A program made the translations under genes and the position numbers. DNA of 38,570 nt from JBKPIY01 sp046730475. GTDB lineage: Bacteria; Actinomycetota; Thermoleophilia; Solirubrobacterales; 70-9. Of the stretch, positions 14,493 to 22,430 are shown one piece after another; positions within the stretch are counted from its first letter, which is position 1; each line of letters begins with the position of its first letter. Under the pieces are notes generated by a model, which was not told the DNA's origin, ran no database searches, and saw only the letters and a program-made list of their open reading frames with translations. Where the stretch lies: assembly GCA_046730475.1 (NCBI GenBank), contig JBKPIY010000028.1:1-38570 (forward strand). Reading direction: 5' to 3'.

Positions 14493-16012
14493 GGCCAGCG
14501 CCTGCATCGGTGATCAGCGAGAGGCTGCCGGCGCCCCCGCGGATCGGGCGGGGTGCCCCTCCCGCTCGCGATCGAGCCGGGCTCGGGGGCGATCGGGGAG
14601 CGGAGCGCCTCTCGCCGGTCGCCCGCCTGGAGGCGCTCTGCGATCCGGGCTCGCTGGAGCTGTTTCGGACCGGGGTCGCCTCGCGCTCGCGTCGCTCGAC
14701 CCCGGGCGACGGTGTCGTCGCGGGAGCCGGGGCGGTCGGCGGCCGGCCGATCTTCTGCTACTCGCAGGACCAGGGCTTTGCCGGCGGCTCCCTTGGCACC
14801 GCCCAGGCCGACACGATCGTCCGCGCCCTCGAGCTGGCGGGGCGCGCGGCGGCGCCCGTGGTCGGCTTCGTCGAGTCGGGCGGCGCCCGGATCGATGAGG
14901 GAACCGCCGCCCTGGGCGGCTACGGGCGGATCTTCCGCGCCCAGGTGGGGCTCTCGGGCCGGGTGCCGCAGGTCAGCGTGATCACCGGGACCTCGGCGGG
15001 GGGCGGCGCCTACTCGCCCGCCCTCGGCGACTTCGTGGTGATGACCGAGGGCTCCCGCATGTTCCTCACCGGCCCCGGGGTGGTCGCGGAGGTGATGGGC
15101 GAGAGCGTCGGCATGGACGAGCTCGGCGGCACCAGGGTGCACTCCCGAAACGGCGTCTGCCACCTCGTCGCAGGCGATGACCGCGCCGCAGCCGCCCTCG
15201 TTCGCGACCTCCTCGGCCACCTCCCGCAGTGCGCGGGCCGCCCGCAGAAGCCGAGCCTGCCCGACGACCCCTTCCGCCGGGACCCGGGCGACCTGGTGCC
15301 GTCCAACCCCCGGTCGGTCTATGACGTCCGCTCGGTGATCCGCTGCCTCGGCGACGGCAGCCGGATCCTGGAGCTGTCGGCGCGGTGGGCCCGGAACATG
15401 GTCACGGCGCTCGCCCGGCTCCACGGCCGTCCCGTCGGCGTGATCGCCAACCAGCCCCACCACCTCGGCGGGGTCATCGACTCCGCCGCGGCGGAGAAGG
15501 GGGCCCGATTCGTCCGCACCTGCGACGCCTTCGGCATCCCCCTGGTGGTGCTGGTCGACACACCCGGCTTCCTTCCCGGCGCCCGCCAGGAGTCGAACGG
15601 CGTCATCCGCCATGGCGCCACCCTGGTGCACGCCTTCGCCGCCGCCCGGGTGCCGAAGGTGACGGTGGTGTTGAGAAAGGCCTACGGCGGCGGCTTCATC
15701 ACGATGAACTCGCGCGACCTCGGCGCCGACCTTGTGCTCGCCTGGCCCGGCGCCGAGATCGGGGTGATGGGACCGAAGCAGGCGGTCGGCGTGATCCACC
15801 GGCGCACCCTCGAGGCGGCGGCCGATCCCGACGCCGAGCGCGACCGCCTCGCCGGCGACTACGCCGAAGGCCACCTGCGCGCCCCTGTCGCGGCCGGGGG
15901 CGGCCACGTCGACGAGCTGGTCGAGCCCGCCGACACCCGCGACCGCCTGATCTGGGCGCTGACCGCGCTCCACGGCGACCCCCTTCGAACCGAGACCACG
16001 GAGCTCGGATGA
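14489..16012 (+). CDS. Acyl-CoA/acetyl-CoA carboxylase carboxyltransferase (AccD6/PccB-like)
   Basis: The carboxyltransferase half of a biotin-dependent acyl-CoA carboxylase, most likely making malonyl-CoA for this operon. About 507 residues form two crotonase-like lobes. The N-lobe has VGFVESGGARIDEGT and an oxyanion/acyl site SAGGGAYSPALGDFVVMTEG followed by MFLTGPGVV. The C-lobe has VDTPGFLPGARQESNGVIRHGA and RKAYGGGFITMNSRDLGAD, then AWPGAEIGVMG. The layout matches actinobacterial AccD/PccB, not the split AccA/AccD. The biotin carboxylase/BCCP subunit is not in the window. The start is uncertain: TTG 14489 overlaps the fabF stop (TTGA) with GAGG 7 nt upstream; GTG 14510 is the alternative. 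In mycobacteria accD6 also follows the kas genes. Confidence 0.92.
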   Translation: MRPAPASVISERLPAPPRIGRGAPPARDRAGLGGDRGAERLSPVARLEALCDPGSLELFRTGVASRSRRSTPGDGVVAGAGAVGGRPIFCYSQDQGFAGGSLGTAQADTIVRALELAGRAAAPVVGFVESGGARIDEGTAALGGYGRIFRAQVGLSGRVPQVSVITGTSAGGGAYSPALGDFVVMTEGSRMFLTGPGVVAEVMGESVGMDELGGTRVHSRNGVCHLVAGDDRAAAALVRDLLGHLPQCAGRPQKPSLPDDPFRRDPGDLVPSNPRSVYDVRSVIRCLGDGSRILELSARWARNMVTALARLHGRPVGVIANQPHHLGGVIDSAAAEKGARFVRTCDAFGIPLVVLVDTPGFLPGARQESNGVIRHGATLVHAFAAARVPKVTVVLRKAYGGGFITMNSRDLGADLVLAWPGAEIGVMGPKQAVGVIHRRTLEAAADPDAERDRLAGDYAEGHLRAPVAAGGGHVDELVEPADTRDRLIWALTALHGDPLRTETTELG

Positions 16013-16599
16013 CCGAGACCCAGACCCGGCAGCTGTGGCGCGAGGCGCCGCCCTACTTCGAGTCTCTCGCGGTCGGCGATCAGATGGAGTCCTCGGGGCG
16101 AACCGTCACCGAGGTCGACGTCGTCTCCTTCGCCGCCCTCACCGGCGACTGGCACCCCCAGCACGCCGACGCCCACTGGGCCGCCCGGAACGGCTTCGGC
16201 GAGCGGATCGCGCACGGGATGCTGGTCCTCTCCTACGCCCTTGGGCTGCTCCCGATCGACCCCCGGGTGGTGATCGCGCTGCGCTCGATGGACCGGGCGG
16301 TGCTGAAGCGCCCGGTGGCGATCGGCGACTCGATCCGGGTTCGCGCCAGGGTCGCGGAGAGGCGCCGGCTCGGCAACGACACCGGCCTCGTCACCCTCGC
16401 GGTGCGGATCGTCAATCAGGCCGACGAGCTGGTGGCGAGGATGGAGATGACCGTGCTGTGGCGCTGCGAGCCCGATCCGGGCCCGGGCTCGAACAGCGCC
16501 CGCCCCGTGAAGTCGGCGGGCGCCGACCCCAAGGTGGGCGACGGCCCGTCCGTCGAGGACGAGCTCTCGCCCTTCCAGGACGGCAGGCTGCTGGCCTGA
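16009..16599 (+). CDS. MaoC-like (R)-3-hydroxyacyl-ACP dehydratase
   Basis: A 196-residue single hot-dog protein. The hydratase-2 motif is intact: ALTGDWHPQHADAHWAARNG followed by FGERIAHGML, with the catalytic pair D47 and H52. Its position between the carboxylase and fabI, and the absence of any fabZ/fabA gene, imply that it performs the dehydration step of FAS-II, as HadAB/HadBC do in mycobacteria. Unlike Had proteins it is one polypeptide, so it would act as a homodimer. Residues 150-196 form a polar tail outside the fold. The start overlaps the preceding stop (ATGA), and its stop shares a base with the fabI ATG (TGATG). Confidence 0.9.
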   Translation: MTETQTRQLWREAPPYFESLAVGDQMESSGRTVTEVDVVSFAALTGDWHPQHADAHWAARNGFGERIAHGMLVLSYALGLLPIDPRVVIALRSMDRAVLKRPVAIGDSIRVRARVAERRRLGNDTGLVTLAVRIVNQADELVARMEMTVLWRCEPDPGPGSNSARPVKSAGADPKVGDGPSVEDELSPFQDGRLLA

Positions 16600-17423
16600 T
16601 GCTCGCCGGGAAGCGACTGCTGATCACCGGCGTCCTCACCCGCCGGAGCATCGCCTTCGCCGCCGCCCGGGAGGCCCAGCTGGCCGGCGCCGAGGTCCTC
16701 CTGACCGGGTTCGGCCGAACCCGGCGGATGACCGAGAGGGCGGCGGGCCAGCTGCCCGAGGTCCCCGAGGTACTCGAGCTCGACGTCAACTCGGAGGGCG
16801 ACCTCGAGGGCCTCGCCGGGGAGCTCGATCGCCGCTGGGGCCGCCTCGACGGGGCGCTGCACGCGATCGCCTTCGCCCCCGAGAACGCAATCGGCGGCGA
16901 CTTCGCCGCCACCCCCTACGAGAGCGCCGCCCAGGCGTTCCAGACGAGCGCCTACTCGCTGGCCGCTCTCGCGCGGCACCTCTCCCCACTGATGGAGCCC
17001 GGCGGCAGCCTCGTCGGTCTCGACTTCGACGCCTCGGTCGCCTGGCCCTCCTACGACTGGATGGGCGTCTCGAAGGCCGCGCTCGAGGCGGTCAGCCGCT
17101 ACCTCGCGCGCGACCTCGGCCCGCGGGGGATCCGCGTCAACCTGGTCTCGGCGGGCCCGATCTCATCCCCGGCGGCCGGCGGGATCCCGGGCTTCGAGCG
17201 GCTTGCGGGCGAGTGGCGCACGAGCGCCCCGCTCGGCTGGGACGTCGACGACCCCGGCGCGGTCGCAGGGGCGATCTGCTTCTTGTTCTCGGACTTCTCG
17301 CGCGCGATCAGCGGCGAGCTGATCCACGTCGACGGCGGTGCCCACGCGGTCGGGGCCGCCGGTGGCAACGGCGCCCCTCACGAATCCGAAGAGCGACGTC
17401 GGCCGAGCGGATCTCGCCCCTGA
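16599..17423 (+). CDS. fabI: Enoyl-ACP reductase (FabI/InhA-like)
   Basis: NADH-dependent reduction of trans-2-enoyl-ACP, the last step of each elongation cycle. It has 274 residues. The N-terminus GKRLLITGVLTRRSIAFAAA keeps the TG-x5-SIA cofactor motif; AEVLLTGFGR and the active-site YDWMGVSKAALEAVSRYLAR (Y152, K159, spacing Y-x6-K) resemble mycobacterial InhA more than E. coli FabI. The last 25 residues are a polar extension. It ends the FAS-II operon; rpsA starts 41 bp later. The InhA class is the target of isoniazid and triclosan. Confidence 0.93.
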   Translation: MLAGKRLLITGVLTRRSIAFAAAREAQLAGAEVLLTGFGRTRRMTERAAGQLPEVPEVLELDVNSEGDLEGLAGELDRRWGRLDGALHAIAFAPENAIGGDFAATPYESAAQAFQTSAYSLAALARHLSPLMEPGGSLVGLDFDASVAWPSYDWMGVSKAALEAVSRYLARDLGPRGIRVNLVSAGPISSPAAGGIPGFERLAGEWRTSAPLGWDVDDPGAVAGAICFLFSDFSRAISGELIHVDGGAHAVGAAGGNGAPHESEERRRPSGSRP

Positions 17424-17464
17424 CCCGGCTCCCAGGGTCTGTCAAACTCTCCCGTTCAGCTGCG

Positions 17465-18910
17465 ATGGAGGCCGTCACCACGGATACGACCGAAAAGCAG
17501 GCCGAGGCTGCGTCGGCGGCCCCGGACAACCTGCTGATCGAGGTCGACGGCAAGCTCGTCCCTAACTACGACGCGACCATCCACCCGTTCTCGGAGGGGG
17601 ACGTGGTCAGCGGCAAGGTCGTGCGGATCGACAAGGACGAGGTCCTGGTCGATATCGGCTACAAGTCCGAGGGGGTCATTCCCTCGAACGAGCTCTCGAT
17701 CCGGAAGTCGGTCGACCCATCCCAGGAGGTGTCGCTCGGCGAGGAGGTCGACGCTCTCGTTCTCACCAAGGAGGACCAGGAGGGGCGACTGATCCTCTCC
17801 AAGAAGCGGGCGCGGTTCGAGAAGGCTTGGCGGCGGATCGAGGCCGGGGCCGAGTCCGGCGAACCGGTCGAGGGGACGGTGATCGAGGTCGTCAAGGGGG
17901 GGTTGATCCTCGACCTCGGGGTCCGCGGGTTCCTCCCGGCGTCGCTGGTCGACATCCGCCGGGTCCAGAACCTGGACGAGTTCATGGGCAAGAAGCTTCA
18001 GTCGAAGGTGATCGAGCTCAACCGCTCGCGCAACAACGTCGTTCTCTCGCGTCGCGCGGTGCTCGAGGAGGAGCGAAAGGAGGTCCGCGAGCAGATCCTG
18101 GGCCGCCTCCAGCCCGGCCAGGAGGTCGAGGGCAAGATCTCGAACATCGTCGACTTCGGCGCGTTCGTCGACCTCGACGGGATCGACGGGCTGATCCATA
18201 TCTCCGAGCTCTCCTGGAGCCACGTCAACCACCCCTCAGAGGTGCTGTCGATCGGCGACACGGTGCGGGTGAAGGTGCTCGACATCGACCGCGACCGCCA
18301 GCGAATCTCGCTCGGCCTCAAGCAGACCCAGGAGGACCCGTGGCAGCGGGTCCTGAACGAGTACCGCGAGGGCGACGTGGTCGAGGGCCGGGTGACCAAG
18401 ATCGTCGCCTTCGGCGCCTTCGTCCAGATCCTCCCAGGGGTCGAGGGCTTGGTCCACATCTCCGAGCTCGCCCAGCACCACGTCGAGAGCCCCGCCGAGG
18501 TGGTGCGCCCAGGCGACGAGCTCAAGGTGAAGATCCTCGAGGTGGACGAATCGCGCCGGCGCCTGTCGCTGAGCGTGAAGCGGGTCGAGGGACAGGCCCT
18601 CCCGGTCTACACCAGCGAGGCCACGCCCGAGGAGGTCGAGGCGGCTCAGGCCGAGTCGGAGCCGACCGCCGGGGCCGAGGCCCTCGCGGAGGCCGAGGGG
18701 GCGGCGGAAGGGGTCGGGGCCTCGGCCGAGACGACGGAGGCGCCGCCCGAGGTCGAGGAGGCCCCCGCCGAGCCGGCGGAGGAGGAAGAGGCTCCAGCCC
18801 AGCCCGCGGCGCCGGCCGAGCCTCCGGAGGCGCCGACCGGGCCCGCCGAGGCGCCCGCCGAGCCCGAGCAGAGCGCGGAACAGCGCGAGGACGGACCCGC
18901 CGAGGGTTGA
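17465..18910 (+). CDS. rpsA: 30S ribosomal protein S1
   Basis: Binds mRNA on the small ribosomal subunit. It has 481 residues with four S1 (OB-fold) domains at about 43-114, 131-196, 216-286 and 301-374. Domains three and four carry the strong motif FGAFV...GLIHISEL / GLVHISEL. A Glu/Ala/Pro-rich tail of about 100 residues follows, as in other actinobacterial S1 proteins, which have four domains where E. coli has six. The ATG at 17465 is the first of a sensible start; there is no clear ribosome site. The coaE TTG overlaps its stop (TTGA). In a genome that seems to use many leaderless mRNAs, S1 may matter less for initiation, but this is speculation. Confidence 0.95.
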   Translation: MEAVTTDTTEKQAEAASAAPDNLLIEVDGKLVPNYDATIHPFSEGDVVSGKVVRIDKDEVLVDIGYKSEGVIPSNELSIRKSVDPSQEVSLGEEVDALVLTKEDQEGRLILSKKRARFEKAWRRIEAGAESGEPVEGTVIEVVKGGLILDLGVRGFLPASLVDIRRVQNLDEFMGKKLQSKVIELNRSRNNVVLSRRAVLEEERKEVREQILGRLQPGQEVEGKISNIVDFGAFVDLDGIDGLIHISELSWSHVNHPSEVLSIGDTVRVKVLDIDRDRQRISLGLKQTQEDPWQRVLNEYREGDVVEGRVTKIVAFGAFVQILPGVEGLVHISELAQHHVESPAEVVRPGDELKVKILEVDESRRRLSLSVKRVEGQALPVYTSEATPEEVEAAQAESEPTAGAEALAEAEGAAEGVGASAETTEAPPEVEEAPAEPAEEEEAPAQPAAPAEPPEAPTGPAEAPAEPEQSAEQREDGPAEG

Positions 18911-19515
18911 GCCGCTTCGTCGGCCTGACGGGGGGGATCGGCGCGGGGAAATCCGAGGCGCTCGCCGCCTTCGAGCGCCTGGGGGCGGCCACCCTGTCGA
19001 CCGATCGGGTCACCCACGAGCTCCTCGACGATCGCGACGTTCGCGACGCCCTGATCGAGCGCTGGGGCGCCGAGGTGGCGCCGGGCGGGGAGATCTCCAG
19101 GGAGAAGGTCGCCGAGCGCGTGTTCGGAGACCGCGCGGAGCTTGCCTGGCTGGAGTCGGTCCTTCACCCCCGGGTGGGGGCTCACGTGCTGGAATGGAGG
19201 GCGGCGCTCGACCCCGCCGTCGAGGTGGCGATAGTCGAGGTGCCGTTGTTGTTCGAGGCCGCCATGGAGGACGCATTCGACGCCACCGTCGCCGTGGTTG
19301 CGGACGATGAGCTCCGCGACCGCCGCCTGGCCGAGCGCGGCCAGGGAGGGCTCGAGGGACGGAGCGAGCGGCAGCTCGGCCAGGAGGACAAGGCCGCCCG
19401 GGCCGACCACGTGATCCGCAACGACGGCTCCCTCGACGATCTCCGGCGCGCGGTCGCCGAGGTGATGGAGCAGCTCCGCGATGGGGTCGGGACCTCGGGG
19501 GGCGGCGGCAGGTGA
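18907..19515 (+). CDS. coaE: Dephospho-CoA kinase
   Basis: Last step of coenzyme A synthesis: phosphorylates the 3'-hydroxyl of dephospho-CoA. It has 202 residues. The P-loop GLTGGIGAGKS is at residues 5-15. STDRVTHELL is the dephospho-CoA site (usually DAD or DxDxxA; here TDRV), VEVPLLFEA is the lid-side strand, and RADHVIRNDGSLDDLRRAV closes the fold. The protein must begin just before the P-loop, and the only start codon there is TTG 18907, overlapping the rpsA stop as TTGA. The transglycosylase GTG overlaps its stop (GTGA). The order rpsA-coaE is common in actinobacteria. Confidence 0.93.
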   Translation: MSRFVGLTGGIGAGKSEALAAFERLGAATLSTDRVTHELLDDRDVRDALIERWGAEVAPGGEISREKVAERVFGDRAELAWLESVLHPRVGAHVLEWRAALDPAVEVAIVEVPLLFEAAMEDAFDATVAVVADDELRDRRLAERGQGGLEGRSERQLGQEDKAARADHVIRNDGSLDDLRRAVAEVMEQLRDGVGTSGGGGR

Positions 19516-20150
19516 GCGTCCGGGCCCCCACCCGGCTGCCCGCCCGCCGCCGCTCCGCCCGCCGGGCCGCCCGGCGCACCCGCTCGGTCCGCCGCCAGCG
19601 GCTGGTGATCGCCGGGATGCTGGCCGCCGGGCTGGTCCTCGGGGTGATCGTTGCCGACAGCGACCAGTTCCAGAAGGCTCTCCGGGACGTCACCCTGCCG
19701 CTTCAGCACGAGGACATCATCCGCCAGCAGGCGGCCGCGAAGGACGTCCCCCCGGACCTGATCGCCGCCGTGATCTACGCCGAGTCGCGGTTCCGCGACC
19801 AGACCTCGTCGGCGGGAGCCCGCGGCCTGATGCAGATCACGCCGGACACCGCCAACGAGATCGAGCGCCAGAGCGGCGGCACCACCTTCAAGCTGGACGA
19901 CCTCTCCGATCCCCAGATCAACATCTCCTACGGGACCTATCGCCTCCGTTACCTGCTCCACCTGTTCGACGGCAACGAGGTGGCGGCGATCGCCGCCTAC
20001 AACGCCGGCCCGACCAGGGTGCGCAAGTGGGGGGGATCCGGACTCCGGGTCGACGGCATTCCGCTCGACGAGACCCGCGGCTACGTCGAGGAGGTGCTCC
20101 AGAAGCGCGACGATTACCGGGACAAGTACCGAACCGAGCTCGGCCTCTAG
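19512..20150 (+). CDS. Membrane-anchored lytic transglycosylase (SLT family)
   Basis: Cleaves the glycan strands of peptidoglycan outside the cytoplasmic membrane. It has 212 residues. A very Arg-rich cytosolic N-terminus (1-30) is followed by one membrane anchor (about 31-48, LVIAGMLAAGLVLGVIVA) and an SLT domain (about 66-195). The domain has the catalytic E91 in IYAESRF, the ARGLMQITPDTA motif and AAYNAGPTRVRKW. The GTG start overlaps the coaE stop (GTGA). It is convergent with the copper monooxygenase gene, with only 12 bases between stops. Confidence 0.93.
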   Translation: MSVRAPTRLPARRRSARRAARRTRSVRRQRLVIAGMLAAGLVLGVIVADSDQFQKALRDVTLPLQHEDIIRQQAAAKDVPPDLIAAVIYAESRFRDQTSSAGARGLMQITPDTANEIERQSGGTTFKLDDLSDPQINISYGTYRLRYLLHLFDGNEVAAIAAYNAGPTRVRKWGGSGLRVDGIPLDETRGYVEEVLQKRDDYRDKYRTELGL

Positions 20151-20162
20151 CTGATTCCGCCG

Positions 20163-21737
20163 CTATCCGCGACGGTGGTGGCGGTGGTGCCGCCGCTTCT
20201 TCTTCACCACCACCCGCTCGATCATCTGGGTCGGGTGGAGGCCGCAGAAGAAGCGGTAGACACCGGGCCGCCTGAACTTCTGGGTGTACACCCGGTTGTC
20301 GTTCAGGTTCGGCGAGCCGATCCCGAGCGGGCCGTTGGCGAGGGTGAGATTGTGGAGCTCGTTGCTGGCCGCCGGATCGGTGAAGTCGTAGCGCAGGGTC
20401 GCGCCCTTCCTCACGATCGCGTTGCGGACCGAGAACGTCCGGTTGCCGTTGCCGACGTCGATCGTGGCGCCGGAGCGGAGCCGGCGGAACCTGCCGGGCG
20501 GCCCCTTCACCGAGATCGCGTTGCCGGCGGCGTCCACCTGGGTGAGCGGGATCCTGAACGGGATGGGCCCGTCGCGGCCGTCGGGGCGGTTGGTGTTGTA
20601 GACGTCGGCGGGGACCGGATCGCACGGGCCGCTGACCGGCTCCTGCATCGACGCTCCCTCGGCGACGAACACGATCATGATCCCCATCACCCGGACGTGG
20701 GGCCTGGAGTTGTCGTAGATCGCGTTCAGCCGTAACGGTTGGCCCGCCTGGACGGGGATCCCCGTCTCGCTGAAGAAGGCGGTCATGTTGATCGGCCCCG
20801 GCTCGTGGAGGACGGGGCGCACGTGGTAGAAGGGGTGATCGGGGTTGCCCCAGGTGGGGATCGACTCCGCCACCCGCCGGTCGTTGCAGTCCGGCTGGGT
20901 CAGGGTGAGCTTGTAGGCGCCGCCGTGGACGTGGCCGGCGCCGGCGACGATCCGGCCGTCGTTGGGCATCGTGTAGTCGACGGTCTTGATGAACCTCGAT
21001 CCCGGCCCGCCGGTGCCGGGGACGTTGTAGATCGGGTCGGCGTGGCAGTTGACCTCGTCGAACCAGTAGGGAACGACGGGCGCCTGAGCGCTCTTGCTGA
21101 CGGTGTAGCTGTACTGGATGAAGGCATGGTCGGTCTGGAACTTGTGGTTCATGACCATGTAGACCATTCCCCAGGGCACGTGCCCGCCGCTGAAGTCGGG
21201 GGTGGGGGTGTCGTTTCCACCGGCGTACCCGTAGCCGGCGGGCAGGGTCAGCTTCGCCCGCTCCTCACCGGCGGCGTAAAAGCGCTGAGAATCGAGCCCA
21301 AGAGAGCCGGTGACGCTGTCGAAGCCTGTGAACGGTTGGCCCGCGCAGGTCGGATCCTCCCGCTGGAGGTTGACGAAGACGATGTGGTGAAGCATCAGCC
21401 GCTGGATCGGGACTGGATCGCCGTGGTCGTCGACGATGTCCACCTCCATGTGGGTGATGGTCGCGTCGACCTCGCTGGTGCCGGGGTGAGGGGCGATGTT
21501 GAACGTCTGCTTGACGCCGAAGCCCGGGACCGAGAAGGGGAAGTCGCAGGTGTACCTGGTGGCCGGGCCGTTCGGATCGGTGGTCGGGATGCCGCTGTCG
21601 CAGACGGCGGGCCCGTCCGCCGAGGCGGCCGGGGGTCCGACGAGGAGGACGGCGACGAACGCGGAGGCGAGCGCCACCGCGGCGAGGGCGCGGCGACCCA
21701 TCCATGACCTCGAACCCTGCAGGTGCGTGTGCGCCAT
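20163..21737 (-). CDS. Secreted copper type II monooxygenase-like protein (PHM/DBM fold) with C-terminal cupredoxin
   Basis: A 524-residue exported protein. A signal peptide covers about residues 13-40 (MGRRALAAVALASAFVAVLL, cleavage after ASA). The central region carries, in the right order and spacing, counterparts of the six copper ligands of peptidylglycine alpha-hydroxylating monooxygenase: H117-H118 (MLHHIVFVN) and H198 (YMVMNHKF) for one copper, and H269-x-H271 (GHVHGGAYKL) with M351 or M354 (VMGIMIVFV) for the other. Residues about 415-512 form a plastocyanin-like domain with H462 (ELHNLTL), C498, H501 and M505 (FFCGLHPTQM), a complete type 1 copper site. A His/Arg-rich tail follows. 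The cupredoxin may pass electrons to the oxygenase; the substrate is unknown. It diverges from the TetR gene. ATG 21737 is preferred to TTG 21740 because of the GGAGAGGAGG site. Confidence 0.75.
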   Translation of the reverse strand: MAHTHLQGSRSWMGRRALAAVALASAFVAVLLVGPPAASADGPAVCDSGIPTTDPNGPATRYTCDFPFSVPGFGVKQTFNIAPHPGTSEVDATITHMEVDIVDDHGDPVPIQRLMLHHIVFVNLQREDPTCAGQPFTGFDSVTGSLGLDSQRFYAAGEERAKLTLPAGYGYAGGNDTPTPDFSGGHVPWGMVYMVMNHKFQTDHAFIQYSYTVSKSAQAPVVPYWFDEVNCHADPIYNVPGTGGPGSRFIKTVDYTMPNDGRIVAGAGHVHGGAYKLTLTQPDCNDRRVAESIPTWGNPDHPFYHVRPVLHEPGPINMTAFFSETGIPVQAGQPLRLNAIYDNSRPHVRVMGIMIVFVAEGASMQEPVSGPCDPVPADVYNTNRPDGRDGPIPFRIPLTQVDAAGNAISVKGPPGRFRRLRSGATIDVGNGNRTFSVRNAIVRKGATLRYDFTDPAASNELHNLTLANGPLGIGSPNLNDNRVYTQKFRRPGVYRFFCGLHPTQMIERVVVKKKRRHHRHHRRG

Positions 21738-21740
21738 CAA

Positions 21741-21750
21741 CCTCCTCTCC
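21741..21750 (-). promoter_or_regulatory. Strong ribosome binding site for the copper monooxygenase gene
   Basis: Minus-strand GGAGAGGAGG lies 3 nt before the ATG at 21737; the first GGAG of it is at a standard distance of 9 nt. With the TATAGT box at 21790-21785 this gene has a leader of about 45 nt, unlike most of its neighbours. Confidence 0.65.
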
Positions 21751-21784
21751 AGTGGGCCCGGTCTCCTCCCGTGACCGCAGCGAA

Positions 21785-21824
21785 ACTATAGCAATGTTGA
21801 CCCCAAGTCAACCGTGGCTATCCT
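21785..21824. promoter_or_regulatory. Divergent promoter pair with TetR-type operator
   Basis: An inverted repeat GTTGAC-CCCAA-GTCAAC (21796-21812) lies between the two genes. Each arm supplies a TTGAC -35 element. On the plus strand TTGACC (21797-21802), a 16-nt spacer and TATCCT (21819-21824) lead to the TetR GTG 6 nt later. On the minus strand TTGACT (21811-21806), a 15-nt spacer and TATAGT (21790-21785) lead to the monooxygenase. A TetR dimer on this site would block both promoters. This block is visibly more AT-rich than its surroundings. Confidence 0.7.
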
Positions 21825-21830
21825 GACCTT

Positions 21831-22430
21831 GTGGCCCAGCGACCCCTGACCACGAAGCGAGCGGGCGAGCGCCGTCGCCAGCTCCTCGATGCGGCCACTC
21901 AGCTGTTCGCCGAGCGCGACTACGACGAGGTCTCGGTCGACGAGATCGCCGAGGCGGCGGGCGTCTCCCACGGGCTGATCTTCCAGTACTTCGGGACCAA
22001 GAAGGACCTGTACGTCACCGCGATGGGGCCGCTGATCGAGCGGTTCCGTTGGCGGATCGCCCCTGATCCCGAGCTGCCGCCGCGCGAGCGGCTCGAGAGC
22101 TCGATTCGCTCGTGGGCGGCGCTGATGTCGGAGCACCAGCGCAGCTATCGCTCCCTGATGACGAAGGCGATCGGCTTCGACGGGATCCGCGACGAGCTCG
22201 CCCGGATGCACGCCGGGGCGGTCGAGAGGATCGCCCTCCAGATCGGCGTCGATCCCGACCGGCCGGAGGTCCAGGTCGGCCTCCGCGCCTGGATCGGGTT
22301 CATGGAGACCGCGATGCTCGCCTGGCTCGACACCGGCGGGCCGGACCTGGAGGTCCTCGTCGAGATCATCAGCGAGGCCTTCTTCGCTACCGCGCGGGCG
22401 CTGCTTCAGGCCGGCGAGCTGAGCGGCTAG
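21831..22430 (+). CDS. TetR/AcrR-family transcriptional regulator
   Basis: A 199-residue dimeric repressor. The N-terminal helix-turn-helix (about 13-60) has RRQLLDAATQLFAERDYDEV, VDEIAEAAGVSHGLIFQYFG and TKKDLY. The C-terminal helices (about 75-195) form the ligand pocket and dimer interface and resemble the common TetR_C fold. The GTG start lies 6 nt after TATCCT with no ribosome site. It very likely represses itself and the divergent copper monooxygenase through the inverted repeat at 21796-21812. Its last 44 bases overlap the 3' end of the phosphatase gene on the other strand. The inducer is unknown. Confidence 0.92.
   Translation: MAQRPLTTKRAGERRRQLLDAATQLFAERDYDEVSVDEIAEAAGVSHGLIFQYFGTKKDLYVTAMGPLIERFRWRIAPDPELPPRERLESSIRSWAALMSEHQRSYRSLMTKAIGFDGIRDELARMHAGAVERIALQIGVDPDRPEVQVGLRAWIGFMETAMLAWLDTGGPDLEVLVEIISEAFFATARALLQAGELSG

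Noticed and set aside
20175..21707. Plus-strand open frames opposite the copper monooxygenase
   Set aside because: They are the complement of a gene with signal peptide and ordered copper ligands, and show Gly/Val/Arg bias only.
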